Below, piece by piece: positions 1 to 8,999 of a stretch of 64,000 nucleotides of DNA. The first letter of the stretch is position 1, and each line of letters begins with the position of its first letter. The position numbers were made by a program, and so were the translations under genes. The DNA is from Desulfurococcaceae archaeon (GTDB lineage Archaea > Thermoproteota > Thermoprotei_A > Sulfolobales > Desulfurococcaceae). Under the pieces are notes generated by a model that was not told the origin of the DNA, did not search any database, and saw only the letters and a program-made list of their open reading frames with translations. The stretch covers positions 1 to 64,000 of the forward strand of contig JAWBQJ010000005.1 in NCBI GenBank assembly GCA_038845865.1, given 5' to 3'.

Positions 1-52
1 TTTAACAAAAAAACGATTTAATTCTAGAGGGGCTCGGCCGGGTCATCTCCTA

Positions 53-631
53 CTACCTTCCACCGGCTGGGTTCGCGGGCGGAGTCTCCGTTGACGGCGT
101 GTACACTAGCTTAGCGTCCGCCGTGTAGGATCTCCCTGTGATGACTGTTCCCTCGGGTATGTAGACGTAGATGTCGATCTGCCAGACCTTTGTAGCCCCC
201 AGTAGACCAATGCTTATTGGCTGGTTGAGCTGTGGACTGGTTACGTTGAGCTCTTTGACCTTGGTGGTATCCTCGTAGACGAAGAGCTTCACGACGCTAC
301 CCGCTGGCAACGTGTTCGACACGGATGTGAAGACTATGTAGACGTTCATCGCGTTGTCATCCGTGTTGTTGATCCTCAGAACGTCCTTGTAGTAGTTCTC
401 CTGGTAGGTTGGGTGAATGGTGATGGTCGCCGATGTCTTGTTGGCTCCTACGGAGACCGTGATGGTGTTCCTTGCTCCGATGTCGGGTTGACCAGCGTTA
501 CTACCCTTTTCGAACACGACTCCCGGAGCCGTTGGCACAACCTGCAGAGTTAACGGGTAGTATGCGAAGACGCTGGCTAGAGTTGCCGTCATGGCCAAGA
601 GGGCTAGAGCCAGTACTAGTGCATACCTCAC
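53..631 (-). CDS. secreted beta-rich surface protein, unknown
   Basis: A 192-residue protein with a clear signal peptide: a short basic start, then a hydrophobic run to about residue 23 ending near FAYYP. The rest is Thr/Val/Asn-rich, looks all-beta, carries several N-x-S/T sequons, and ends in a Pro/Gly-rich tail without a membrane anchor. The start is a GTG at 631 preceded by a purine-rich stretch. The size and pattern resemble archaeal TasA/camelysin-like pilin subunits (for example the bundling pilins of Pyrobaculum), but I see no diagnostic motif, so this is only a suggestion. It stands alone with its own promoter. It is almost certainly exported; its role is unknown. Confidence 0.75.
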   Translation of the reverse strand: MRYALVLALALLAMTATLASVFAYYPLTLQVVPTAPGVVFEKGSNAGQPDIGARNTITVSVGANKTSATITIHPTYQENYYKDVLRINNTDDNAMNVYIVFTSVSNTLPAGSVVKLFVYEDTTKVKELNVTSPQLNQPISIGLLGATKVWQIDIYVYIPEGTVITGRSYTADAKLVYTPSTETPPANPAGGR

Positions 632-1068
632 TTCTTTACACCATCTAATAATCTAGTGACTTTAAAGCTATAAAAATGCTAAGGGTTTTTATTTTTTAAC
701 AGTTGAAAACCCCGCCTTCCAGAGAGTGAATGGGGTGTTGCAGCCGTTTTAGTGTATAGTGTTTACTGATTTTCGTAGGAGTTCTTGTAGTTAGTGATGA
801 GTCAAGTGTTTTCGCGGACTTAGGAGGCTTTGACATGCGGTGCCTGTGGCCCCCTTGTGGTGATCAGCTGTGATGACTCGCTGGGTGCGTGAACTCCGTG
901 CCGTTGAGCTCGAAGGTGGCTTATAACCCGCATGTAGAGTAGCTAGTAGTCACCGTGAAACAGGGGGGAAGAGCCAACCTGCCCTAGAAACCGCGTCCTT
1001 GGTGGGTGCTATGTAGGCTCTCGTCGCGATCGGATCTGGTCGTTGGGCGTTGTCGTGAGGCTTTAACG
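632..1068. other. intergenic stretch, no supported gene
   Basis: About 435 bp between two minus-strand genes. Apart from the promoter at its left end I see no open frame with protein-like composition on either strand, and no convincing tRNA or C/D-box RNA. A T-rich run lies at about 684-699. Confidence 0.4.
660..677 (-). promoter_or_regulatory. TATA-type promoter of the secreted protein gene
   Basis: On the minus strand an A/T-rich element reading TTTTTATAG followed by TTTAAAG lies 30-45 bp before the GTG start at 631, the right distance for an archaeal TATA box with a short leader. Confidence 0.4.
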
Positions 1069-1395
1069 CTACTTTTTGATGAGAGCGGTTATTGCGCCTA
1101 TGATGAAGCCTGCGGTTACGGGGCCTGCGGTAGTTAAGCCGAGCAGTACTACTAGGTTCTTGACGGCAGCTACTGTTAAGCCAATGGTTTTTAAGACGTC
1201 TTCGGGCGTCATTCCGATGCTCCAAACCGATAGGAGTGAGCCGAGCGCTAAGATGGCTACGAACGCGACGATGTACTTGAACGCCTTGACGGCGATGTAG
1301 CCTAGGGCAAGGCCCAGTATGAACTGTATTATCATGACGACGGCCAGCTGGGGGTTTGCAGAAATAACACCTACGATTTCACTTAAATCCGCCAT
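1069..1395 (-). CDS. FUN14-like small membrane protein
   Basis: A 108-residue protein with three hydrophobic segments (about residues 18-36, 40-62 and 78-105). The Gly-spaced helices (GLALGYIAVKAFKY, then GPVTAGFIIGAITALIKK at the C-terminus) resemble the FUN14 family of small membrane proteins, which have glycine-rich helices and a basic C-terminal end; in archaea their function is unknown. The ATG at 1395 is preceded by GGTGG at suitable spacing. It is divergent from the nitroreductase gene, and both promoters lie in the 115 bp between them. It could instead be an unrelated holin-like or channel-like peptide. Confidence 0.6.
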   Translation of the reverse strand: MADLSEIVGVISANPQLAVVMIIQFILGLALGYIAVKAFKYIVAFVAILALGSLLSVWSIGMTPEDVLKTIGLTVAAVKNLVVLLGLTTAGPVTAGFIIGAITALIKK

Positions 1396-1509
1396 CTACT
1401 CGCCACCAGGCAAAATATACCGCTTAGCTAGTTAATAAAGCATATTAAAGCCATACCGGCGTTAAATCCCTCGTGAATACTAAGTTCACATCCACGACTG
1501 GGAGAGCAC

Positions 1510-2115
1510 ATGTCGCAGTGCCTAGACACGCTGTTCACGAGGTGTAGTATTAGGTGGTTTAAACAAGACCCCTTACCCCTGAGTACGGTGGTGAAGCTGC
1601 TCGAAGCCGCCACCAGAGCCCCCACAGCTCAAGGTGCGGAGCAGTGGTTTTTCATAGTGGTGTATTCCGAGGAAAAGAGGAAGGAGGTACACCGGCTCCT
1701 CAGAAAAGCGCATGAGTACTACGCTACGAGTGTTCTTCTAAAACCATACAGTGGTGAGGCGGTTGTCAAGTGGATGAGGAGGATCGATGAAGGAATGTAC
1801 CGGGCACCCGTTTACATAGCCGTGTACGCTGACCTGCGCAAGAGGATCTACAAGGACGAGTACTACGAGTACGAGAAGCTCATGGCGGTACAGTCGGTGT
1901 CGGCTGCGATCGAGAACCTGATCATAGCGGCGTGGAGCATGGGCATAGGTAGCGTTTGGCTCGGTGTACCCGTTTTCTTGAAGGAAGATTTTAATAGGGT
2001 CCTGAACCCGCCTGAAAACTGCGATCTACAGGCAATCGTAGCGCTGGGATATCCGGCCGAGGAGCCGAAACCACGTAGAAGGAAGCCCGTTGAAGAAGTG
2101 GTCGCGTTCACGTAG
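1510..2115 (+). CDS. nitroreductase-family flavoprotein
   Basis: A 201-residue protein of the FMN-dependent nitroreductase superfamily. It starts with the family signature (CSIRWFKQDPL, compare SIRxF), then EAATRAPTAQGAEQW for the phosphate-binding start of the FMN site. The middle (VQSVSAAIENLIIAAWSMGIGSVW) and the end (LQAIVALGYPAEEPKPRRRK) are also typical. Such enzymes use NAD(P)H to reduce quinones, nitro compounds or flavins; the natural substrate cannot be told. The ATG at 1510 has GGGAG upstream and TATA-like elements near 1440-1450. It is followed, overlapping by one base, by an open frame whose first part does not look coding. Confidence 0.9.
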   Translation: MSQCLDTLFTRCSIRWFKQDPLPLSTVVKLLEAATRAPTAQGAEQWFFIVVYSEEKRKEVHRLLRKAHEYYATSVLLKPYSGEAVVKWMRRIDEGMYRAPVYIAVYADLRKRIYKDEYYEYEKLMAVQSVSAAIENLIIAAWSMGIGSVWLGVPVFLKEDFNRVLNPPENCDLQAIVALGYPAEEPKPRRRKPVEEVVAFT

Positions 2116-2195
2116 TGGGCCAGCCACGGAAGCGAACCGTGGAGGGTCCTCTCCATCGGCCTCGCTGTCCCAGTACTCCAGTAGCTTTTAAGTGC

Positions 2196-2444
2196 ATGTT
2201 TTACCATCTGGTAGAAGGGGGCTTGCGCTACGTCATTATGCGTGCTGTTAAAGCGGCGCTCTCAATGGCGTTGGCGTGGTGGGCCTCTACGCGCATACTC
2301 TCCGTGATCAGCCAGTTCGTCGGCGGGCACGCCTACTGCTCGCTAGTGTCGCTCATCATAACTCCACTGATACTGCACACGTACACGTTACTCAGAGACC
2401 TCGTGTTAGAAACCAAATATAGGCTAGAAAAATACCGTTACTAG
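2196..2444 (+). CDS. small membrane protein, unknown
   Basis: About 82 residues when started at the ATG at 2196; the frame is open back to a GTG at 2115 overlapping the nitroreductase stop, but that extension is Pro/Arg-rich and unlike protein. A TTG at 2223 with a strong AGAAGGGGG just upstream is another candidate start. Two hydrophobic segments (ALSMALAWWASTRILSVI, then CSLVSLIITPLILHTYTLL) precede a charged C-terminus. I do not recognise the family. It may be co-transcribed with the nitroreductase. Confidence 0.45.
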   Translation: MFYHLVEGGLRYVIMRAVKAALSMALAWWASTRILSVISQFVGGHAYCSLVSLIITPLILHTYTLLRDLVLETKYRLEKYRY

Positions 2445-2714
2445 AACCGAAATTAATGCACGGAATAAAACACGGAGAGGCGTGAGGCCACATTATATCG
2501 TGCTGTTTCCAGTAAGCCTGCTCGGAAAGCGGCAATTCGCACATCGCGGTCTTCTAATCTGCGAGGTGCACGCAAGTAGTAGCGACCGGTGGGTTCAGGG
2601 TAAAGGATACCGCTTTCGAGGGCGAGACGTCAAGGCCGCTGGGGTGCCGTAATTACAGCTCGCCGCTGCACGGAGCGCTCAGGGCGCTACCACTTCCACT
2701 ACCCGGAGGCGCGT

Positions 2715-3077
2715 TCACCTCGAACACGTCTGCATCATTTCCCGTATTAGTTCGCGCAGTTCACGGGGATTGTTTACAAATAGCTTAGCCAAGATGTCAA
2801 CGGGCTCGTTGCTACTCGTTTCTAGTAGCAACGGATATAGGAATAGCCTTATAACGACCTCTAGGGTATATGGTGAACCGTATATTTCCAGCAAGATGTC
2901 CCTAAACATCTCAGGGTTCGTGAGCAGTAGCGTAATGCAGTCTTCACCCGTAGTTCTGACGCAGTACAGGTCGAGTAACTGAAGTAAACCCGGTGCAATT
3001 CGCATTACATGGCTCCTAATTACGCGTTTTACGCCGAGTCCCCGTGATACCGTGGCATTCACGGTCCCCGGCCCCAC
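2715..3077 (-). CDS. NitrOD5 (DUF3227)-like small protein
   Basis: A 120-residue protein; the conserved-looking part starts near residue 20. The core NPEMFRDILLEIYGSPYTLE followed by a hydrophobic VVIRLFLYPLLLE resembles the archaeal NitrOD5/DUF3227 output domain, in which a helix with an N-P-x-x-F pattern is followed by an (F/Y)G turn and a long helix. NitrOD5 proteins occur alone or as C-terminal output modules of archaeal regulators; the function is unknown. The start may be the GTG at 3077 or the GTG at 3062 (preceded by GGGGA). A strong TATA region lies just upstream. The assignment rests on pattern memory only. Confidence 0.55.
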   Translation of the reverse strand: MGPGTVNATVSRGLGVKRVIRSHVMRIAPGLLQLLDLYCVRTTGEDCITLLLTNPEMFRDILLEIYGSPYTLEVVIRLFLYPLLLETSSNEPVDILAKLFVNNPRELRELIREMMQTCSR

Positions 3078-3098
3078 TCCTTAATAGCGTGCAAGGTG

Positions 3099-3106
3099 TA
3101 TTTATA
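3099..3106 (-). promoter_or_regulatory. TATA box of the NitrOD5-like gene
   Basis: On the minus strand TATAAATA, inside a 40-bp A/T-rich tract (3097-3135), lies about 25 bp before the GTG at 3077, so the transcript would be leaderless or nearly so. Confidence 0.5.
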
Positions 3107-3172
3107 TTTATTATATTTATAATTTTTGATATAACCAGGTAAATCCTTTGCTGAAAAGCTCGGTGGAGAGCC

Positions 3173-3310
3173 CTACTGTTTCGGGCGGCCTATTACACTC
3201 GCTTCAAGCGGTTTCACGAGGATGACAGCTAACTGGTCTCCCGCTTTAAAGCCAGTACGTATGGGTTGCACTGGGTAACCTTCAGGAGGCAGAGAGTGGG
3301 TTAAAAACAA
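3173..3310 (-). other. short coding-like fragment downstream of the peptidase gene
   Basis: An open frame of 45 codons on the minus strand, starting at a TTG without ribosome binding site and ending at TAG. It contains a protein-like stretch PIRTGFKAGDQLAVILVKP. It could be the 3' remnant of a lost gene; I cannot name the family. Confidence 0.25.
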
Positions 3311-3325
3311 ATAAGTGAAGCGGGA

Positions 3326-6300
3326 TTAATGCTTTCTCCTAGTGACTAGGATTACTGCACCCATGATCGCTACTACCACGTAAAGAACCCCTATCATGAT
3401 GTACACTGTTCCAGCGATTTGGCTAATTCTACCGTCCAGCTCTTCTAGCTTAGTGTTAATTGTGCTGTTCACTTTGCTCACGCTGTCTTCAAGTTCACCT
3501 ATCCTGTCTTCGAGTTTACCCGTAACCTCCAGCTTTGCTGATTCGAGCTTTACGCGTATATCGTCCCCTAGATCGTCGAGCTTTATGAAGAGAAGCCCGG
3601 CCGACGTGTTAACGGCTAAGACGTTGTTGTTCAATTCTACTAGCCTCCCGGCTACCTCACCTACTTTCGTTTCTATGACAACTACTCCGTTGCCGAGCAC
3701 CTTAATGTCCCTGATCAGGTCCGCCAAGCCGGCCGACAGGGTTCCATTTAGCAGGACAACTAACGTCCTAGTCTTCTCAGCCTCGTTTTGTACTAGTTCA
3801 CCGACATCGTATAGCCTATCAACGGCTACTACTGCGAAGCCGCCGGTACCGTAGGCGCTTATTAGTTCCGTTCCGTAACTCGCCTTGACAATAACCTTGT
3901 AAGCCCCCGGTGCCTCGGCCGTGAACTCCACCAAGTACACCCCTTCATTCAGCCTCTTGATAACCGGCTGCACCTCTGAGCCGTCGGGGCCTATGGCCAT
4001 CACGGTGATCTGCGAATCCACCGGCTCCCCTCTGAACACAGTATTAACTAGTACGGCTACCTTTTCGTGAACCTCCACCGCGTTCGGCGCTATAACGTTA
4101 ACGCTCAACCCCTCTTCGCCGTACACCGTTAACTTAGCCGCGAGGAGAGGTAGCACTGGTGATAGCGCTGGATCGTAGTAACCCCTTGGGAGAATGATTG
4201 TAACGTTGTATATTCCGGGCACTATGTAGGGGAGGGCTAGGGCCCAGTTCAAGTAACCTAGCGTGGGATCGACGGGTACCCTGGTTACTATTCTACCGGC
4301 TACTACTAGCTCTACCTCGTATATGTAACCGAGGATGTCGAGGCCGAACCCCTCAATGCTTACTAGCCCACCCATCTTAGCCCTCTCGGGGCTTACGGCT
4401 AAGCCCATTGATGTCGCTAAGTACCTTACTTCGCCCCATCCGGGTACGCAGAACTTTATCAACACCTTACCACTTCTCTCCCTGTCGAAGAGGGTTTCGT
4501 AGACGCCGACCCCCTCCTGGATCGACGTGCTCTCCGTGGTTATTGGTAGGTGGTAGTACAGGCCTACCGAGTCGCCGAATATCCTGTTCACGACTACCGT
4601 TACTTCCGATGTGCCACCACCCGATATGTTCATGACGCCGGCTATACCTGGTCTGTACAGTGGTACCTGCCCTTCCCCAATGAAGAACACCGTGTAGGCG
4701 TTGAGGTAACTTAGGGGGTTAACTCCCTTAATGTACCTTATCCAAGGCTTTTCAACAGCCTTTTCGGGTACCGGTAGCGCTAGCGCTGGATCCCCGAGAA
4801 GTGACAGCTTCATGACCTCGGACATGATGACGTCGAGGTCTTCGGGGTACACGATTACCCCGGAAACTGCCACCTCGGACAGGTACCTAGCTAGCCCCTC
4901 GGCAACCACCTGCCCGAGACTCACCTTTTCGCCGATCATTCTATAGCTGTTATAGGTGGATATGATCTTCCTGTGCAGTAGCGTTGCCCCGTAATAGTAG
5001 TTGTAGATGACGCCGTCCTCGAACACGAAGGGGCCTAAGTACTCCCACGCTATTCTGGCAGACCCCACATACGCTACTCCACCAGCGGGTGACAGTAGCA
5101 TGGCTTGACCAATACTGGGTGGGGTGAAAGGAGTATAGTAGCTTTCCGAAGGCGGTACTAGCTCGGTATCCCATGCCGCGTTTGTGCAGGCAACACTGGA
5201 CACCACGGGAACGCTTGGACTGGGCTTCATTGCTAGTAGGTCCTTTGAGGTAGCTAGGTACTCTATTGCCCTGTATTCCGGAGTCATCAGCAGGTCAGCG
5301 AATGCTGTGCCTTCACCGTGCGAGAGTAGGAAAAACCACGCAGCGTCTTCGTAGCCCTGTAGAACGGATTTAACTGTTACCGGTGAGTAGTTACCGCTAG
5401 TTCTCGTCAAGAGCACCGTGTTAAAGCTCCACGTGTCGTTGAAAAGCGTCATTGTTGAAAGCGCTGTTTCACCGAACATCATTGAAAGCCCGAAGGGGTA
5501 TCCCCCGGCCATGACTAGCTTATCACTACTAGCGGCCGGAGCGTTATACCATGACCTTATCTTGTCAACAACGTAGCTAACTGATTCTGGGTTGCTGAAG
5601 GGTATCCTGCCCACGAACAGGTCCGGTACGAGGTCCCTGTCCAAGTCGGAGTAGAATATGTCCGTGGGCATCCACGCGTTATAGGGGTCCAGGTAGAAGT
5701 ACATGTATGTAGAGTACTGGTAGTAGAAGCTCGGCGGCACGTCTAGGGCGTTACCGACCAGTAGTACGTGGGAGTAGCTACCCAGGGTGCTTTCTAGGTA
5801 CTTTATGATTTTTAGTGCAAGAGTGTAGTTGTAGAATCTTTGGAGTACTTCGTATATCCTATCAGGGAATGCGGGGTTGTAGAAGCCCGGGTAATCGCTT
5901 ATAGTGCCGGCGGGAGGGTACTTCTCGTAGATGTACTCCGTATCCACCACCGTCACACTGTACCCCTTACCCCTGTAGAAGTCTCCTAGAGTCGTGTTGA
6001 GTAGCCCGGCCAGGCTCTGCGTAGTTATTATCAGTAGGCTCTTCTCATTGAACGGCATGTACGCGGGCTTAGTGTAGCTGACCTTGACGACGGCGCGATC
6101 TACGACCACGACTTCGTTCTTGAGCGGGTTGTACTGAACTGGGTACACCTTAACGGACAATACACTCCTACCCAGAAGCCCGTGGTATACATTAGCCTCT
6201 GCTAGTACTCCTGGAAAGTACTTGTCTCTACCGTACACTTCCTCGTCGGGAACGTGCTCGAGTCTATTCGGGTAGCTTGGGTGGTAGGTCAGAGGCCTCG

Positions 6301-6694
6301 GTGCAGGCAGTACCCGGCTACTTAATCTAATGGTCTTAAAGGATAGGGGCTCCACGTGTACCCTGGCCTCCTTCACGTACCCCTTAACTATGAACGTATA
6401 GGTGACGTAAGGCAGTAAGGGCTTACCGGGCACCATCACGTAGCCCGCATTATCTAGGCCATCTAGGCTGACTAGCACGTAGTTGCCGGTAGCTTCCAGT
6501 ACTCTTACGCCCTTAAGGGCCACTTCGTAGAGCTCGTAGTAGCCTTTTACCTGTTCTTGCGGTACTCTTATACCCATGTTTTCTAGCGCTACTTTATAGC
6601 TATAGCTGTTACCGGCGATTAAGGGGACTGGCATTGCAGACGCCAAGAGGACTAGGATGAAAAGAGGTGTAACGAGCTTGGACTTAACGACCAT
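3326..6694 (-). CDS. gingipain-like (peptidase family C25) membrane-anchored surface protease
   Basis: A 1122-residue exported protein. Residues 1-28 form a signal peptide. A propeptide-like region is followed by a C25 catalytic domain (about 215-640): the Rossmann-like start SLLIITTQSL, the metal-binding-type loop TDIFYSDLDRDLVPDLFVGR (344-363), the catalytic dyad His459 in FLLSHGEG and Cys503 in SSVACTNAAWD. After it come beta-sandwich domains (one with an Ig-like IVKASYGTELISAYG), a C-terminal coiled coil (about 1045-1090) and one membrane helix ending in TRRKH. The catalytic domain would therefore face outward on a stalk. Family knowledge: C25 enzymes are Arg- or Lys-specific cysteine endopeptidases; specificity here is unknown. 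Its C-terminus (hydrophobic helix plus basic residues) is also what a sortase substrate could look like, but I see no known sorting motif. Confidence 0.88.
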   Translation of the reverse strand: MVVKSKLVTPLFILVLLASAMPVPLIAGNSYSYKVALENMGIRVPQEQVKGYYELYEVALKGVRVLEATGNYVLVSLDGLDNAGYVMVPGKPLLPYVTYTFIVKGYVKEARVHVEPLSFKTIRLSSRVLPAPRPLTYHPSYPNRLEHVPDEEVYGRDKYFPGVLAEANVYHGLLGRSVLSVKVYPVQYNPLKNEVVVVDRAVVKVSYTKPAYMPFNEKSLLIITTQSLAGLLNTTLGDFYRGKGYSVTVVDTEYIYEKYPPAGTISDYPGFYNPAFPDRIYEVLQRFYNYTLALKIIKYLESTLGSYSHVLLVGNALDVPPSFYYQYSTYMYFYLDPYNAWMPTDIFYSDLDRDLVPDLFVGRIPFSNPESVSYVVDKIRSWYNAPAASSDKLVMAGGYPFGLSMMFGETALSTMTLFNDTWSFNTVLLTRTSGNYSPVTVKSVLQGYEDAAWFFLLSHGEGTAFADLLMTPEYRAIEYLATSKDLLAMKPSPSVPVVSSVACTNAAWDTELVPPSESYYTPFTPPSIGQAMLLSPAGGVAYVGSARIAWEYLGPFVFEDGVIYNYYYGATLLHRKIISTYNSYRMIGEKVSLGQVVAEGLARYLSEVAVSGVIVYPEDLDVIMSEVMKLSLLGDPALALPVPEKAVEKPWIRYIKGVNPLSYLNAYTVFFIGEGQVPLYRPGIAGVMNISGGGTSEVTVVVNRIFGDSVGLYYHLPITTESTSIQEGVGVYETLFDRERSGKVLIKFCVPGWGEVRYLATSMGLAVSPERAKMGGLVSIEGFGLDILGYIYEVELVVAGRIVTRVPVDPTLGYLNWALALPYIVPGIYNVTIILPRGYYDPALSPVLPLLAAKLTVYGEEGLSVNVIAPNAVEVHEKVAVLVNTVFRGEPVDSQITVMAIGPDGSEVQPVIKRLNEGVYLVEFTAEAPGAYKVIVKASYGTELISAYGTGGFAVVAVDRLYDVGELVQNEAEKTRTLVVLLNGTLSAGLADLIRDIKVLGNGVVVIETKVGEVAGRLVELNNNVLAVNTSAGLLFIKLDDLGDDIRVKLESAKLEVTGKLEDRIGELEDSVSKVNSTINTKLEELDGRISQIAGTVYIMIGVLYVVVAIMGAVILVTRRKH

Positions 6695-6844
6695 GTACTA
6701 TTTCACCCTGTTTACTGCTAGTAATGGATACGCGTATTTAAATACCTTGCGAGAACAGCGCGGCCCCGGGCCAATCTAACCGCCTTGCCCGCTTATTTAG
6801 CGACTAAAGAGATTAAAGCGAGCTGCCTATAGTTCGTTGGTAGG

Positions 6845-8125
6845 GTGTTTCGCGTGAAGAGGATATGTGTTATTCCGTTCGCGTCGAGGCTTCACGGAGA
6901 AGCGTACTACGCGTCCGTGTACGAAGTCGTGAAAGGGCATGTCTCTAGGGCCGGGCTCAGCGTCGAGTTCTTGTCGCCCATATCTAGTGAAGGCGAAGTG
7001 GAGGAGTACGCTAAGAGGTACAGTGATGCAGTACCGGTACTCATAGCACTAACTGGTGGTGTTAGTGGGTTAATGCAGAAGTTCGCTTCCACCGCCAACT
7101 ACAGCAGAGTAGTAGTCTTCGGCCACGGCGAGCACAACAGCCTCGCATCGGCCGTGTCCGCTAAGACTAAAATGGAGCTTAAAGGTACGTGGACGCGGCT
7201 GTTTCACTGTAGAAGCGTGAATTCCCCGGAGTGCGCCATGGAAGTGCAACGTATGCTCAGCGTAGTCGGTGCTGTGGCGTCTCTACTGAACTCCAAGGTG
7301 CTCCTCGTGGTGCCTCGCGGGGAAAAGCCTCGGAGTGCCAGGGACTTCGAGGCTAGGTTCGAGTCAGTGGTGGATGTCATGTCCATGGACGACCTCGCTT
7401 CGGGGATCGAATCCGCGAGAGGGGACTACGTGGAGCACTTCTTAGGGGTTTTCAGCAAGGTGGAATCCAAGGTACCGAGAGGTATGCTAGTCAACGCAGC
7501 CAAGGTCTACGCCTCCTTGAAGGCAGTGGTGGAGTCCGGTAACTACGATGGAATCGCGGTAGACTGCTTCCCGTACTTGGTGAAGTACGGTATAACGCCG
7601 TGTACAGCCCTAGCGCTACTGAACAGCGAGGGAATTGTGACCTCGTGCGAGGGAGACTTAGCCGCCTTGGCGCTCATGCTGATCTCCAAAGCGCTGACCC
7701 GTACTAGTGGCTGGGTAGCAAACGCCGTTGCTTTCGAGGATGAAAGAGCCTACTTCGCTCACTGCACCATTGCGCTGAACATGGTCGGGGAGCCCGTTAT
7801 GACGACCCATTTCGAGAGCGGGTGCCCTTACTCCTTGACTGGTAGGCTCTTGGGTAGCGTCTACACCGTTGCATCGCTGAGCCCCGACTTCACGGTTATG
7901 GCGATGACCACGGGGCGCGTTCTAGGCAGTGGGTTAATTTACGATACCATGTGCAGGATGCAGGCCATCCTAGAGCTAGGGTTCCCGGTTAAGAAGATGC
8001 CCCTCGTGGCCGTGGCAAACCACCACGTACTAATACCCGGCGATATCCGGGAGGAATTAAAAGCCGTGGCTACTCTCCTGGGATTAAGCTATGCCGAGTA
8101 TGACGACCTAGTAACTGCTATCTAG
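6845..8125 (+). CDS. L-fucose/L-arabinose isomerase-fold family protein
   Basis: A 426-residue cytosolic protein resembling the FucI/AraA-like superfamily. Visible features: an N-terminal Rossmann half (RICVIPFASRLHGEAYYASV; VLIALTGGVSGLMQ), the middle motif DGIAVDCFPYLVKYGITPCTAL with VTSCEGDLAALALMLI, and a C-terminal half with histidines (YFAHCTI, MTTHFESG, ANHHVLIPGD) suitable for metal or sugar binding. True FucI is about 590 residues; the shorter archaeal and Thermotogales relatives of about 430-480 residues are often annotated only as isomerase-like. No sugar kinase or transporter is adjacent, so the substrate is open. The start is GTG at 6845 or the in-frame GTG at 6854. Confidence 0.65.
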   Translation: MFRVKRICVIPFASRLHGEAYYASVYEVVKGHVSRAGLSVEFLSPISSEGEVEEYAKRYSDAVPVLIALTGGVSGLMQKFASTANYSRVVVFGHGEHNSLASAVSAKTKMELKGTWTRLFHCRSVNSPECAMEVQRMLSVVGAVASLLNSKVLLVVPRGEKPRSARDFEARFESVVDVMSMDDLASGIESARGDYVEHFLGVFSKVESKVPRGMLVNAAKVYASLKAVVESGNYDGIAVDCFPYLVKYGITPCTALALLNSEGIVTSCEGDLAALALMLISKALTRTSGWVANAVAFEDERAYFAHCTIALNMVGEPVMTTHFESGCPYSLTGRLLGSVYTVASLSPDFTVMAMTTGRVLGSGLIYDTMCRMQAILELGFPVKKMPLVAVANHHVLIPGDIREELKAVATLLGLSYAEYDDLVTAI

Positions 8126-8241
8126 TAGTCGCAACGCTGTCTACCGCGTCGCTACATCGTGGTGAACGCGTGGTCCGTAAATAGTAGCTGAAGCGGGAGA
8201 GGCCGTTCTCGCGGATGGGATTCCGGTTGAGGAGCCTAGTT

Positions 8242-8337
8242 ATGCTTGTTTCGAGCTTGGAGAGTCAGTACTTGATCCCCGCCATCCGAAGGCATCTCCA
8301 AGTGAAGCCGTCTAGGTACGCGTTGCATAAGTGTTAA
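8242..8337 (+). pseudogene. remnant of a helix-turn-helix regulator (COG2522-like)
   Basis: A 31-codon open piece starting at ATG 8242 that contains SLESQYLIPAIRRHL and KPSRYAL, resembling the N-terminal half of small archaeal XRE-like regulators (pattern: I-P-A-I-R-x-x-L, then a short helix before the HTH). It stops at TAA where the HTH should begin. A different frame just after (8330-8380) keeps protein-like residues. The surrounding 8126-8537 holds nothing else I can support. Read as a decayed gene; intact function is excluded. Confidence 0.35.
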
Positions 8338-8537
8338 ACTCTACGTACTCGTAGAGGTACTACATCCTGGTTAGCGATGCGCAAGTAACCGCTGTATAAG
8401 GGGTGAGTCTTGAAGCGTAAACTAATGCCGTTGCTACGTAGCGCTCTCTCCGTTTAATGAATACGCCCTACTAGGTGTGGTGTTTTGTGGATTTTACCCC
8501 CAATGCCGTCAAATGTGTGTATTGGATGGTGACCTGC

Positions 8538-8999
8538 ATGGCGCGGTCCAAGAGGCTTGGCTTGCTCACAGAGCGCCAGGTCAAGGTTTTGAAGCTCAGA
8601 GCCAGGGGGCTGAGTTTAAGGGAAGTTGCATTTTCATTGAATGTTTCACACCAGGACATAGCAGTAGTTGAGAAAAGGGCCTTGAGAAACCTCGAGCTTG
8701 CTAGGCAAACCATCATAGCGTATAAGCTAGCCACGTCGCCGGTGAAGGTGTTGTTGAGTGAAGGCACGAGACACGTTGACATTCCAGCACTAGTAATAGA
8801 GGAGGCCGATAGGGCTGGCGTTAAAATCAAAGCAGATATATCGCTCTTACTTAAGCTAATATGGCGTAGGGCGAGAAGCTGTATAGAGAGTAGACGTGTC
8901 AAGAAGCCAATAATGGTGCTAGTGGATAGGGAAGGTGAGGTAGAGGTATACCCGTACCAGGACATCCAGCACTTACACCAAGAAATAGAGAAACTTTAA
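8538..8999 (+). CDS. Tfx-family DNA-binding protein
   Basis: 153 residues from the ATG at 8538, chosen because GGTGA lies 5-6 bp upstream and the family fold begins directly after; the frame is open further upstream but looks non-coding. The N-terminal half is a classic Tfx helix-turn-helix: GLLTERQVKVLKLRARGLS, REVAFSLNVSHQDIAVVEKRALRNLELARQTI. The C-terminal half (KVLLSEGTRHVDIPALVIEEAD...) is the usual Tfx effector or dimer part. Tfx was described in Methanothermobacter as a regulator binding downstream of a molybdenum enzyme promoter; here no such operon is adjacent, so the target is unknown. Confidence 0.88.
   Translation: MARSKRLGLLTERQVKVLKLRARGLSLREVAFSLNVSHQDIAVVEKRALRNLELARQTIIAYKLATSPVKVLLSEGTRHVDIPALVIEEADRAGVKIKADISLLLKLIWRRARSCIESRRVKKPIMVLVDREGEVEVYPYQDIQHLHQEIEKL

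Noticed and set aside
740-905. TGATGA and CTGA strings suggesting C/D-box RNAs
   Set aside because: Boxes are not at the spacing of C, D', C' and D; no consistent guide unit.
950-1225. 91-codon minus-strand ORF
   Set aside because: Arg/His/Asn-rich first half is antisense-frame shadow of the FUN14-like gene; no ribosome binding site.
4408-5174. Several ORFs of 70-75 codons inside the peptidase gene
   Set aside because: Low-complexity shadow frames of the 1122-codon gene.
8477-8671. Second frame over the Tfx gene start
   Set aside because: The Tfx frame has a clear family match and ribosome binding site.
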